Shown in pieces: positions 41,835 to 50,963 of a stretch of 64,000 bases of DNA. The notes under the pieces were generated by a model. It ran no database searches, was not told where the DNA came from, and saw only the letters and a program-made list of their open reading frames with translations. The stretch is taken from contig OZ244050.1 in assembly GCA_965215115.1 (NCBI GenBank), forward strand, positions 3,596,001 to 3,660,000. The letters run 5' to 3'. The stretch comes from CALDTK01 sp965215115 (GTDB taxonomy: Bacteria > Bacteroidota > Bacteroidia > Chitinophagales > Saprospiraceae). Numbering within the stretch: position 1 is the first letter of the stretch; every line of letters begins with the position of its first letter. Both the position numbers and the translations under genes were made by a program.

Positions 41835-44357
41835 ATGCTCCGACACTTACGATCATGTCTGCTGGTGGTGGCGTGCGGCGCGGCGAGCCTCGCCCCGACG
41901 GAGGTCGCGCGGGCGCAGTCGACCACGGCGCAGCTCTGGAACGAACAGCTCCTGGAGGCCATCCGCAAAGACTTCGCGCGGCCGACGGTCCACGCGCGCA
42001 ACCTGCTCCACACCTCGATCGCGCTGTACGACGCGTACGCCATCTACGGCGGCGACGCGCTCCAGCCCGTGATGCTCGGCCAGACCTACCAGGGCTTCGC
42101 GACGCCGCGGCCGACGTTTGCGAGGCCCGCCGACGTGGAGGCGGCCCGGCGCACGGCGATGAGTTACGCCGCCTACCGCCTCATCCGCCACCGCTTCGCG
42201 CAGTCGCCCGGGCGCTCGCGCACCAACGCCCGCATCGACAGCGTGATGCGGGCGCTGGGCTACAACCCGCGCTTCGAGTCGGTCGACTACGCCGGCGGGG
42301 ACCCGGCCGCGCTCGGGAACTGGATCGCGCTCCAGGTGATCCGCTTCGGTCTGCAGGACGGGGCCAACGAGATGCGCGACTACGCACCGGTGGACTACAA
42401 GCCGGTCAACCCGCCGCTAACCGTCAATCAGTTCGGCAACCCGAACGTCGTCGATATCGACCGCTGGCAGCCCCTGGCCCTCACGACCTTCATCGACCAG
42501 TCCGGCAACCCCATCCCCGGCTCGCAGCAGACCTTCATCGGCCCGGAGTGGGGCAACGTGAAGCCGTTCGCGCTCACGCAGGAAGACGCCAGGGTGAAGA
42601 ACCGCGCGGGCCGGAGCTGGAACGTCTACCACGACCCCGGTCCGCCGCCGACGATGGCCGACCCCGCCACGCGAGCCTTCTTCCAGCGCAGCAACGAGAT
42701 GGTGGTGCGGTGGAGCGCCCTGCTCGACCCGGACGACACGACCACCGTCGACCTATCGCCCGCGGCCCAGGGCGAGTACCTGCGGACCCTGCCGGCGCGG
42801 GCGAACTACTTCGACTACTACAGGGAGTTCGAGGGCGGCGAGGAGATCGGCGGCCTGGCCGTCAACCCGGTCACGCAGCAGCCCTACGCCCCGAACCGCG
42901 TCCTGCGCGCCGATTACTACCGCGTCCTGGCGGAGTTCTGGGCCGACGGACCCGATTCGGAGACCCCGCCCGGGCACTGGTTCACGATCCTGAATCACGT
43001 CCTGGAGCAACCCGAGCTCGTCTACCGGTGGCGGGGGCAGGGGCCGGTCTTACCCCGCGAGCAGTACGTCCTCCAAACCTACCTCTGTTTGGCCGGCGCC
43101 GTCCACGACGCGGCCATCTCGGCGTGGAGCATCAAGGGCTTCTACGACGCCGGCCGCCCGGTGAGCGTCATCCGCTACATGGCCGAGAAGGGCCAACGCA
43201 GCAACCCGAGTCTGCCGCGCTACCACCCGGAGGGCCTGGCGCTCATCCCCGGGCACAGCGAACTCGTGCAGCCGGGCGACGCGCTCGCGGGGGACAGGAA
43301 CCAGTTCGTCAACGAGGTCAAGGTGCGGGCCTGGCGCGCGCACTCGGCCATCGCCGACCCGCTGGCCGATGCGGCAGGGGTGGACTGGGTTTTGGCGAAA
43401 GCCTGGTGGCCCTACCAACTACGGACCTTCGTGAGCCCGCCCTTCGCCGGCTACGTGAGCGGCCACAGCACCTTCAGTCGCGCCGCGGCGGAGGTGATGA
43501 GCTACGTGACGGGCTCCGACTACTTCCCCGGCGGACTCGGGACGTTCAACGCGCCCGCTAAGACTTTCCTGAAGTTCGAATCCGGTCCGACGAAAACCTT
43601 CGACCTCACCTGGGCCACCTACCGCGGCGCGGCCGACGAGGTGAGCCTGAGCCGCATCTACGGCGGGATTCACGCACCCTACGACGACATCCCGGGGCGG
43701 GCGATCGGGATCGAGGTCGGGATCGACGCCCTGAAGAAGGCCCAGGGCTACTTCGACGCCGGTGCCCCTGCGCTCGTCGCCAGCGCGGCTTCGGGTCCGA
43801 TCGTCGGGCGCGGCGCGGGTCTCGACAGCATCGTCACCGTCGAACTTACCTTCTCCGAGGCCATCGACACGGCGAGTCTGGTGGCGGACTTGCCGGCCGA
43901 CCTCGACGCGGCTGCCCTCGCGCAGCGCAGCGTGCGGTGGCTCACCGACCGGCGGGTGCGCCTGAGCTACGCTGCCCGCGTACCCCAGTACACGTACGAC
44001 GACATCCGCGTCACCGTCGCCGCGTCGGACCTGTACGGCAACCCGATGCCCGCCGCGACGACGGATGCGCTGTTTAGTTATCGACCTGGCGTGGTGGGCG
44101 TGCGTGACGCCCTCGCGGAGGCCGAGGTGGTGCTGTATCCGAACCCAAGCGCGGGCGAGTTCCAGGTAAGCAGCGCCGGATTTGCCGAGGCTTACGCGGT
44201 GGAGGTCTACGACGTGGCCGGTCGCCTGGTGTTCGCGCAGGCGAAGAGCGTCGATGGGGACCGTTTTGACGTAAGTCGCCTCCGTCCCGGCGTGTACACC
44301 GTGCTGCTCGCGGACGACGGCGGTAGGGTGGTGCGGCAGCGTTTGGTGAGGCAGTAG
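41835..44357 (+). CDS. Vanadium-haloperoxidase/PAP2-superfamily protein with T9SS sorting region
   Basis: 840 residues, secreted (signal peptide ending TEVARAQ). The catalytic domain (about 40-640) has the late motifs PFAGYVSGHSTFS (PxxxSGH) and LSRIYGGIHAPYDD (RxxxxxHxxxD), and RYMAEKGQRSNPSLPRYHPEGL in the earlier phosphate/vanadate-binding part. It is closer to vanadium-dependent haloperoxidase-like proteins than to lipid phosphatases; halide use cannot be told. Then a bridging Ig-like domain (about 640-760) and a T9SS domain (VVLYPNPSAGEFQVSS to the end). TAGCTTTG at 41810-41817 is a likely -7 box. Motif copies at 43390 (VLAKA) and 44264. Confidence 0.9.
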   Translation: MLRHLRSCLLVVACGAASLAPTEVARAQSTTAQLWNEQLLEAIRKDFARPTVHARNLLHTSIALYDAYAIYGGDALQPVMLGQTYQGFATPRPTFARPADVEAARRTAMSYAAYRLIRHRFAQSPGRSRTNARIDSVMRALGYNPRFESVDYAGGDPAALGNWIALQVIRFGLQDGANEMRDYAPVDYKPVNPPLTVNQFGNPNVVDIDRWQPLALTTFIDQSGNPIPGSQQTFIGPEWGNVKPFALTQEDARVKNRAGRSWNVYHDPGPPPTMADPATRAFFQRSNEMVVRWSALLDPDDTTTVDLSPAAQGEYLRTLPARANYFDYYREFEGGEEIGGLAVNPVTQQPYAPNRVLRADYYRVLAEFWADGPDSETPPGHWFTILNHVLEQPELVYRWRGQGPVLPREQYVLQTYLCLAGAVHDAAISAWSIKGFYDAGRPVSVIRYMAEKGQRSNPSLPRYHPEGLALIPGHSELVQPGDALAGDRNQFVNEVKVRAWRAHSAIADPLADAAGVDWVLAKAWWPYQLRTFVSPPFAGYVSGHSTFSRAAAEVMSYVTGSDYFPGGLGTFNAPAKTFLKFESGPTKTFDLTWATYRGAADEVSLSRIYGGIHAPYDDIPGRAIGIEVGIDALKKAQGYFDAGAPALVASAASGPIVGRGAGLDSIVTVELTFSEAIDTASLVADLPADLDAAALAQRSVRWLTDRRVRLSYAARVPQYTYDDIRVTVAASDLYGNPMPAATTDALFSYRPGVVGVRDALAEAEVVLYPNPSAGEFQVSSAGFAEAYAVEVYDVAGRLVFAQAKSVDGDRFDVSRLRPGVYTVLLADDGGRVVRQRLVRQ
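44264..44277 (+). repeat. TTTT-hairpin motif, stem exchanged to GAC/GTC
   Basis: TTTTGACGTAAGTC, loop GTAA, sense strand (encodes RFDVSR in the T9SS domain). Confidence 0.8.
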
Positions 44358-44377
44358 GCGTGGCGCGCGTTAGGGGC

Positions 44378-44391
44378 GGCTTTCGCCAAAA
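44378..44391 (-). repeat. TTTT-hairpin motif, canonical, intergenic
   Basis: TTTTGGCGAAAGCC on the minus strand in the 64-bp gap between the haloperoxidase and VWA genes, 17 bp before the -7 box of the latter. Confidence 0.85.
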
Positions 44392-44407
44392 CCCGCCGCG
44401 GGGGGCC

Positions 44408-44415
44408 TACGTTGT
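44408..44415 (+). promoter_or_regulatory. Promoter -7-like box abutting the VWA gene
   Basis: TACGTTGT, 6 nt before the ATG at 44422. Confidence 0.4.
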
Positions 44416-44421
44416 TGGCGT

Positions 44422-45525
44422 ATGATCGGGTACCAATTCAGCGATTACGTCGCCAAGAAAAACGAGCAACCCCCCTTCGAGCGCCTGCTCGACATCTTCA
44501 AAGAGCTGCTGATGCACACGAGCGGCGACCCGACCGAGGCGCTGAGCTGGCTCACGCAACTCGACAAGCAGTACGGCCTCACGGACGACGAGTACGGCAT
44601 GGCCGACTTCATCCAGGACCTGATCGACAAGGGCTTCCTGAAGCAGAACGACCCGCAGACGCCGGGCTTCTCGCCGAGTTCGAAGCTCGAGCTGCAGCTG
44701 CGCCGCAAGGCCCTCGACGACATCTTCGGCCAGATCAAGAAGTCGAAGCGCGGCAACCACTCGACGCGCAGCACCGGGCAGGGCGACGAGTTCACGAGCG
44801 AGGTGCGGCCCTTCGAGTTCGGCGACCCGCTCGACCAGCTGTCGATGACGGATTCTTTGCGCAACTCGTACGTCAACAATGGCATCGACGAGTTCACGAT
44901 GACGCAGGACGACCTCGAGGTCCGCGAGACCTTCTCGCAGGCGCAGACCTCGACGGTGCTCATGATCGACATCAGTCACTCGATGATCCTCTACGGCGAG
45001 GACCGCATCACGCCCGCGAAGCGCGTCGCCCTCGCGCTCTCGGAACTGATCACGACGCGCTACCCCAAGGATACCCTCGACATCGTGGTGTTCGGCAACG
45101 ACGCTTGGGAGGTCGAGATCAAGGACCTGCCCTACCTCAAGGTCGGGCCGTACCACACCAACACCGTGGCCGGCCTGGAGCTCGCGATGGACATCTTGCG
45201 CAAGCGCCGCAACCCCAACAAGCAGATCTTCATGATCACGGACGGGAAGCCGACCTGCATCAAGAAGGGCAAGAACTACTACAAGAACTCCTTCGGGCTC
45301 GACCGCGCGGTGGTGAACCGGACCCTCGGCCTGGCCGTCAAGTGCCGCAAGATCGGCGTCCCGATCACGACCTTCATGATCGCGCGCGATCCGTACCTGG
45401 TGCAGTTCGTGGAGAGCTTCACGGCGGCCAACAACGGGAAGGCGTTTTACTCGAGTTTGGACGGGCTGGGGCAGACGCTATTCATGGACTACCGGAAGAA
45501 CAAGGGGGGGAGGGGGAAGCGGTAG
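44422..45525 (+). CDS. Cytoplasmic VWA-domain (CoxE/BatA-like) protein
   Basis: 367 residues without signal peptide. The N-terminal 165 residues are charged and helical; the C-terminal half is a von Willebrand A fold with a full MIDAS: DISHSM (DxSxS, about residue 182), Thr in the YHTNTVAG region and Asp in MITDGKPTC. Such proteins usually work with a MoxR-type AAA ATPase to insert metals or remodel complexes; no such ATPase is next to it here. It is followed 51 bp later by a membrane protein. Confidence 0.85.
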   Translation: MIGYQFSDYVAKKNEQPPFERLLDIFKELLMHTSGDPTEALSWLTQLDKQYGLTDDEYGMADFIQDLIDKGFLKQNDPQTPGFSPSSKLELQLRRKALDDIFGQIKKSKRGNHSTRSTGQGDEFTSEVRPFEFGDPLDQLSMTDSLRNSYVNNGIDEFTMTQDDLEVRETFSQAQTSTVLMIDISHSMILYGEDRITPAKRVALALSELITTRYPKDTLDIVVFGNDAWEVEIKDLPYLKVGPYHTNTVAGLELAMDILRKRRNPNKQIFMITDGKPTCIKKGKNYYKNSFGLDRAVVNRTLGLAVKCRKIGVPITTFMIARDPYLVQFVESFTAANNGKAFYSSLDGLGQTLFMDYRKNKGGRGKR

Positions 45526-45563
45526 AGTGGGTGTCTGCTAACGACCCGTACGCAAGTCTGGCC

Positions 45564-45571
45564 CATCTTCG
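45564..45571 (+). promoter_or_regulatory. Promoter -7-like box abutting a membrane-protein gene
   Basis: CATCTTCG, 5 nt before the GTG at 45577; two mismatches to TAnnTTTG. Confidence 0.35.
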
Positions 45572-45576
45572 CCCCC

Positions 45577-46194
45577 GTGCCCATCCTCGCCCTCTTCCTG
45601 CGCCTCCTGGCCTACGCGGCGCTGCTCGCCGCCACCTTCGGGGCCACGTACTACAACGTCTCGCAGGGCGCCCTCAAGGACAACTACTTCTCGGAGGTCC
45701 CGCAGAACGTCCTGCTGCTGCTCATCATCCTCCTCCCGGCGGGGCTCGCGTACCGCTACCGAACGGGGCGGGCCTTCCTGGTGTGCGTCGCGCTGTTTTT
45801 CCTGGCCTGCCTCGTGCGTGAGTTCGACAACGAACTGGACGCGCTGCTCTTCTTCGGGGCCTGGAAGATCCCCGCGCTGTCGGTCGGGGCACTGCTGGCT
45901 TACTATATCTACAGGCGCTGGGGCCACCTACAGACGGACGTCCTCGCCCTCGGCGACTCGATCGCGATGGGGGTCTTCGGCCTCGGGTGGGTGCTGCTGA
46001 TGGTGTTCTCGCGCCTCTGGGGCGGCAACGGTATGTGGCGCTACCTCATGCCCGGCGACACGTTCAACCGTACCCTCGTGCGCGTGTCCGAGGAGGGGAT
46101 CGAGCTCATGGCGTACACGGTCATCTTCATCGGCGTCCTGGAGCTCGCGCTCAAGGTCCGCGCGGTCAATAGCGTACGGGTGATGCGTGCCTGA
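45577..46194 (+). CDS. Polytopic membrane protein of unknown function
   Basis: 205 residues with about six hydrophobic helices (LRLLAYAALLAATFGATYY, NVLLLLIILLPAGLAYRY, FLVCVALFFLACLVREF, IPALSVGALLAYYIYRRW, GVFGLGWVLLMVFSRLW, YTVIFIGVLELALKV). The start is a GTG at 45577, supported by the box before it and by the helix beginning at once. Conserved polar spots (REFDNELD, RVSEEGIELMAY) lie between helices. No family recognised. Confidence 0.7.
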   Translation: MPILALFLRLLAYAALLAATFGATYYNVSQGALKDNYFSEVPQNVLLLLIILLPAGLAYRYRTGRAFLVCVALFFLACLVREFDNELDALLFFGAWKIPALSVGALLAYYIYRRWGHLQTDVLALGDSIAMGVFGLGWVLLMVFSRLWGGNGMWRYLMPGDTFNRTLVRVSEEGIELMAYTVIFIGVLELALKVRAVNSVRVMRA

Positions 46195-46216
46195 GGGTCG
46201 ACGCCCGCCCCGGAAT

Positions 46217-48745
46217 TTAACTGCCCACGCGCCCGGCCGCGTCCTCGATCCCGGTGCTGCGTTGCCGCACCTTCACCTTCTGGTTGCCGAAGCCATAACT
46301 CAGCGTAGCGCTTACGCGGCGTGCGTCGAGATTGCCGCCGCCCCGTAGGCGCTGTCCGGCGAAGTCGCTCTCGGCCCGCCAGTTAGATGTGTAGAAAACG
46401 TCACTCGCGGCCAGGCGAACCTTTAGCTTATTGGCGAGGAAGCGCTTCTGCACCCCGATGTCGAGCGCGCCCTGCGGGCGAACCTCGAAGGTCCCCGCCC
46501 AGATGGTCGGCCCGCTGAACCAGCCGCTGAGCTCTCCCTGGAAGCCCTTGCCGAGCGAGAAGGTGTTCTGCGCGGAGAGGTTGTAGCTGAATTGCTGGAG
46601 GTCGATCGTGCTACCGTCCGCGTACTCGGCGCGGTTGGAGAGGTGCGAGGCGGTGGCGTTGGCGTAGAGCTCCCACCAGTCGGTGACCTCGGCGGGGATC
46701 CCGACCGTGAGACTGACCACGTCCTGGTGCCCGAGGTTGTCGAACGTGAGGTAGGACGCGCGCGGGTCGCTGGTGCTCGGCCGCACGAGCTGGGTGATCT
46801 GGGCGTCGGTACGGGCGTAGCCCAGGCTGGTGGTGTACCGGTCCGCGAAGGTGTGCGTGAGTTCGAGGTTGTTGGCGATCTCGGGGCGGAGGCTCGGGTT
46901 TCCTTGCTCGAAGGTGACGAGGTTCGAGAAGCTCAGGAAAGGATTGAGGTTGCTGTAGTCGGGTCGGTTGATGCGACGGCCGTAGCTCAGGGCAAACTGG
47001 TGCTTCTCGGCGGCGGCCCAGGTGAGCCCGGCGCTCGGGAATAGGTTGAGGTAGCTGCGGTCCACGGGCACCGCCGCGGCCGCGCCACTGTAGACCTCCA
47101 GGACGCCGAGGGCGCGCGTGTGTTCGGCCCGGAGCCCGGCGGTGAGTCCGAAGGCCTTGCCCTGTCCCGCCGGGGCGGCCGGCCCGAAGTCGAGACCGTA
47201 GTCGAGGTAGGCCGCCGCAACGTTCTCGTCGTAGTAGAACCGATTCGAGCGGTCCACCTCCAGGCGGGCTTCCTCGTTGACTTCGGTCGAGAGCCTAAAG
47301 TCGTTGTCGCTGCCGACCACGGTGTACCTCGCGCCCGCGGCCAGCTTACCGGCCCGGAACGGGGTTTCGTAGTCGAGGCTGACGGTCGTGATGTTGATCT
47401 CCTTCGGGGTGTCGAAGGCGAACGTCGTGCGAGAGCGGGCGTCTGTCCCGTCGGGCCCGAAAAACTGGTTCGGCTGGCGAGACGTGTGCTCGCCGCGGAA
47501 GCCGCCCCGGTCGAGGTCGAAATTGACCGACGTGCCCTCGCCGTCGTTGTAGCGATAATTGAGGTTGGCACTCAGGTGCAGGTTCAGGTCGCTGTCGATA
47601 GCGCGGGCGACGAGGATCGAGTCCACCGCCCGCCGGCTGCTCAGGCGACTGAAGGCGGTACGGCTGTCGTTGCGCAGCGCCACGTCGATCACGTTGGCAT
47701 TCACCTGGACGCCTGCGGTGTGTCGGCCGTTGATTACGTAATCGGTGCCGAGCTTCAGGTTGCCCCCCCGCCAGTCGGTGAAACTGTTCTGATCGTCGTC
47801 GATGAGGAGGCCGTTCTGCTCGCGGACGAAGAACTCGGTGTTGAAGCGTTCGCCCGTCTTGACGCCGCCGGTGGCGAAGGTGTTCCACCTACCCTCACGG
47901 TGGTTGGCCGTCGCCGACACGTTCGTGCGGTTGTAGACCCCCTGGCTGTTGGTGACGCTTACCGACCCGTTCGACCCCCACGATTCGTTTCGCTTCAGGC
48001 GGATGTCGATGATGCCCGCGCTGCCCTGGGCCTCGTACTTGGCGCCGGGGTTGGTGATGATCTCGATCCGGTCGAGCTGCTCGGCGGGTAGACCGCGGAG
48101 GAAGGTCTTGAGGGCTTCACCACTCATGGGGGTGCGCTTGCCGTCGATGTAGACGAGGACCCCCGAGCGACCCATGACCAGGATGTCGCTGTTGTTGTCG
48201 AGCGCAACCCCCGGGGCCTTTCGCAGCAGCGAGAGGGCATCTCCGCCGATGGCGTTGATGGTCCCGTCCACGTTGAAGACCGTCCGGTCCGCCCTCACCT
48301 CGACGATCGCCCGCCGCGCGGTCACGGTGGCGCCCCGGAGTTCGGCGGCGGCCGTCTGCATGCCCAGGGTGCCGAGGTCACGGCTTTCGCCAAAACTTAG
48401 GTCGAAGGCTTCGGTATGGTAGTCGGGCAGACCGACGTACCTGATCGACACTAGGTAGCGGCCCGCCTCGAGGTCACCCACCGTGAAGGCACCGCTCTCG
48501 GCGGACGCCTCGACCTTGACGACCGCGGAGTCCGCGGCGGCGAGGACCAGCACGTTTGCGTAGGGCAGTGGCGCCCGATTTGCGTCGAGCACTACGCCGC
48601 GGAGAATGGCCGCACCGGCGAGCGACCCACCGTCGGACTGAGCCCCGAGGTGTGCGACCGTGAAGAGCAGCAGCCCGCAGACCATGGCGCGTACGAAACC
48701 CAGTCGGTGCCCCGCGGGGTGAGAGGTCGGGTAGTGAAACATCAT
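46217..48745 (-). CDS. Outer-membrane barrel protein, TonB-receptor-like, copy 1
   Basis: 842 residues from the ATG at 48745. Signal peptide (RAMVCGLLLFTVAHLGAQ), a carboxypeptidase-regulatory-like domain (LRGVVLDANRAPLPYANVLVLAAADS), a plug (TVTARRAIVEVRADRTVFNV, LLRKAPGV, GRSGVLVYIDGKRTPMSG, IEIITNPGAKYEAQGSAGIIDIRLKR) and a barrel of about 600 residues ending VKVRQRSTGIEDAAGRVGS. No TonB box is evident, as in the OMP_b-brl_3 subfamily. Two paralogues lie at 52712 and 55783. The canonical motif copy at 48382 encodes SFGES and is kept at the same place in all three. Confidence 0.9.
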   Translation of the reverse strand: MMFHYPTSHPAGHRLGFVRAMVCGLLLFTVAHLGAQSDGGSLAGAAILRGVVLDANRAPLPYANVLVLAAADSAVVKVEASAESGAFTVGDLEAGRYLVSIRYVGLPDYHTEAFDLSFGESRDLGTLGMQTAAAELRGATVTARRAIVEVRADRTVFNVDGTINAIGGDALSLLRKAPGVALDNNSDILVMGRSGVLVYIDGKRTPMSGEALKTFLRGLPAEQLDRIEIITNPGAKYEAQGSAGIIDIRLKRNESWGSNGSVSVTNSQGVYNRTNVSATANHREGRWNTFATGGVKTGERFNTEFFVREQNGLLIDDDQNSFTDWRGGNLKLGTDYVINGRHTAGVQVNANVIDVALRNDSRTAFSRLSSRRAVDSILVARAIDSDLNLHLSANLNYRYNDGEGTSVNFDLDRGGFRGEHTSRQPNQFFGPDGTDARSRTTFAFDTPKEINITTVSLDYETPFRAGKLAAGARYTVVGSDNDFRLSTEVNEEARLEVDRSNRFYYDENVAAAYLDYGLDFGPAAPAGQGKAFGLTAGLRAEHTRALGVLEVYSGAAAAVPVDRSYLNLFPSAGLTWAAAEKHQFALSYGRRINRPDYSNLNPFLSFSNLVTFEQGNPSLRPEIANNLELTHTFADRYTTSLGYARTDAQITQLVRPSTSDPRASYLTFDNLGHQDVVSLTVGIPAEVTDWWELYANATASHLSNRAEYADGSTIDLQQFSYNLSAQNTFSLGKGFQGELSGWFSGPTIWAGTFEVRPQGALDIGVQKRFLANKLKVRLAASDVFYTSNWRAESDFAGQRLRGGGNLDARRVSATLSYGFGNQKVKVRQRSTGIEDAAGRVGS

Positions 48746-49300
48746 AGATAGTCGTTGGGCGCCCCCACACGCCGGGAGGCTCCGCTCCCCACAATGATAG
48801 CGCAGTGACCCATGGCCATCACCTGGCGCAGCGGCCGTTTGTAGACGTGGGCAAGCCTCGTCGAGCAGCCTTACGGCAAAACACGCTTCCGAACTCCCCC
48901 AATCGAACCAGCAAGACCGACGCCAAACAGAACTTACCGTTGATTCAAATGGACAGCGCCACGCGTGTTGCCGCGTTGGAATTGGCAAAGCCCTCAGTGG
49001 GAGATCTTGCCCCTCAACCCTCGTATCCCATGGACTTGCTTGGGATTACATATTGACAACTGCACCAAGCATCGGTGTCGATACCTAGGCTGGCTGTCCG
49101 CACCGCGGTCGCTCTCGGAATGGCGCTCCGGCAGCGAGAGCTACAGCTGTCGACATTGTTCACCCTCGGGCTGATTGTGGAAAACTTTTTTGCCGGACCT
49201 TGCCCCACCCACGCTTCGTTGTAGACTGGGAGGCTGCCTAGAACGATCGCAACGACCCTTGTCGGGATGCAGATTCCGAGTATTCGACTGACCTTGCGGC
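48746..49300. other. 555-bp gap without a supported gene
   Basis: Less GC-rich than the neighbours. It holds one motif copy (48867-48880) and short open frames with no family features. A GACCTTGC box lies 3 nt before the ATG of the next gene (weak match). Confidence 0.5.
48867..48880 (-). repeat. TTTT-hairpin motif, stem exchanged to GCC/GGC, intergenic
   Basis: Minus strand TTTTGCCGTAAGGC, loop GTAA. As it is not in a gene, the exchanged stem cannot be due to protein constraint. Confidence 0.85.
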
Positions 49301-50851
49301 ATGAATAAAATTTACTACTTCCTTTTGGCGCTCACGGGAAGTTTACTTCTGGGCTGTGACGCGGACACGGTGCCGGTCGCCAGTGAGCCGCTATTGGCGG
49401 GCCCCCAGGAGGCTTACACCCACGACGAGGTCTGGAGGCACGTGTCTGCCCGGCTGCGCGATGGGCACAATTTCGACTGGCGTGAGGTCGGCAACGATTA
49501 CGTGTTCAGCGCCGGCGTTCGGGAGGACTCCCTGTTTTCCTGGGGGTACTGGCCCGAGCCCAGCACGCGGGACGACGCTGCGGAGTTGATCGGCACCACA
49601 TCATTCTCCTCCGCCAAACTCCCGCCGCAGGTCGTGGACGTTTTGACGAAAGTCGCCGAACACGAATCCGCCGTCCGCGGCGCACGACTTACGTACCGCG
49701 ACCTCATCGCCTTCGCGACCCCCGAGGGCATCCCCCAACTCACGCTGCGACTCGGGGCCCCACGAAGCGTCGAGCTCCTACGCGATAGCGAACTCTCGCG
49801 CTACCTCGAGCCGATGGGCTTCGAGCCGGAGAAATCCGTACTCTCGTCGCGGTCCGACTCCGGGTGCGACATCGAACCGGATTACAACCTCCCGGCCGCC
49901 GACTTCGCCACCGCGAGCCCGGGCGTCAAGGTGCCCTGGAACTACGGCCTGCACGGCATTCAGCAGGCCTGGTCCTCGAGCCAGGGCGCGGGCGTCGGCA
50001 TCCAGATCATCGACACCGGCAGCTCCGACGACCAGGAGAATCTCGGGAGCCAGTTCGCGAGCGGCCAATCCGCCGGACGGCAGATCCGGCGCCTCAGTAC
50101 CCTCTACTCCGGCTCCTGGTGGTGGCGCAGGCTCGACGCCCCGCACGACCCCTGCGGCCACGGCACCCAGATGAGCGGCCTCGCGACGGGCCCCCGGGGT
50201 AGCGACGGGAATGCCGTCGGCGTGGCCTACCGCGCCAACCTCACCATCGTGCGCGCCGTGGAGGATGTCGTGATCACGAGCAGCAACGAGAGTGCCGGCG
50301 TGCGGGACGCGCTCGTGCTCGCGGGCAACGACGCCGGGGTGAAGGTGGTGTCGATGAGCATCGGGACGCCCTTCAGCAACGGCACCGTCGCCGATGGCAT
50401 CTACTACGCCCACAATCGCGGCAAACTCATCTTCGCCGCCGCCGGTACGAGCCTCTCGTGGACGAGCTGGTACGGGGTCATCTTCCCGGCGAGCATGTCG
50501 CAGGCCGTCGCCGTGACCGGGGTCAAGGAGGGTCTACCTTTCGAGCGCTGCTCGTCGTGCCACGACGGTTCAAAGGTCGACTTCGTCGTCCACATGGCCC
50601 GCCGCAACGACGCCGACCGGACGAGTCTCTCGCTGGCCGGCGCCGGCGACCAACCGACCTACGTCGGGGGCTCGAGCGCCGCGACGGCGACGACGGCCGG
50701 CGTGGCGGCGCTGGTGTGGTCGCGCTCGCCGCAGCTCTCCCGCCAGGCCGTCCTCGAGCGCCTCCGCAACACGGCGAGCGTCTACCCGGGGCGCGACCCG
50801 AACTTCGGCTGGGGGGCCATCAACGCGGCGGCGGCGGTGGCGGCCAATTAG
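49301..50851 (+). CDS. Subtilisin-like (S8) serine protease lipoprotein
   Basis: 516 residues. Lipoprotein signal MNKIYYFLLALTGSLLLGCD with Cys at residue 19. A prodomain-like region of about 170 residues precedes the catalytic domain, whose triad is Asp in IQIIDTGSSD (about residue 236), His in CGHGTQMSGLA (about residue 287) and Ser in GGSSAATATTAGVAALV (about residue 458). The protease should be held at a membrane surface. It stands between two barrel genes on the other strand. A motif copy with stem GAC/GTC (49641) lies in the prodomain. Confidence 0.92.
   Translation: MNKIYYFLLALTGSLLLGCDADTVPVASEPLLAGPQEAYTHDEVWRHVSARLRDGHNFDWREVGNDYVFSAGVREDSLFSWGYWPEPSTRDDAAELIGTTSFSSAKLPPQVVDVLTKVAEHESAVRGARLTYRDLIAFATPEGIPQLTLRLGAPRSVELLRDSELSRYLEPMGFEPEKSVLSSRSDSGCDIEPDYNLPAADFATASPGVKVPWNYGLHGIQQAWSSSQGAGVGIQIIDTGSSDDQENLGSQFASGQSAGRQIRRLSTLYSGSWWWRRLDAPHDPCGHGTQMSGLATGPRGSDGNAVGVAYRANLTIVRAVEDVVITSSNESAGVRDALVLAGNDAGVKVVSMSIGTPFSNGTVADGIYYAHNRGKLIFAAAGTSLSWTSWYGVIFPASMSQAVAVTGVKEGLPFERCSSCHDGSKVDFVVHMARRNDADRTSLSLAGAGDQPTYVGGSSAATATTAGVAALVWSRSPQLSRQAVLERLRNTASVYPGRDPNFGWGAINAAAAVAAN
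49641..49654 (+). repeat. TTTT-hairpin motif, stem exchanged to GAC/GTC
   Basis: TTTTGACGAAAGTC, loop GAAA, sense strand (encodes VLTKV). Confidence 0.8.
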
Positions 50852-50963
50852 CGAAGTGAGTGAAGGCATGTACGAGACTCCCGGCGCGTTCCACACCGCG
50901 GATCGGTGAGGCGGTCGGGCGCTCGGCCGTCCCTACCGCGAGAACGAGAGGGGGCGAGCTCGC

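Noticed and set aside
49014..49208. Short minus-strand frame in the gap before the S8 protease
   Set aside because: No ribosome site, no family features, codon use not like neighbours.
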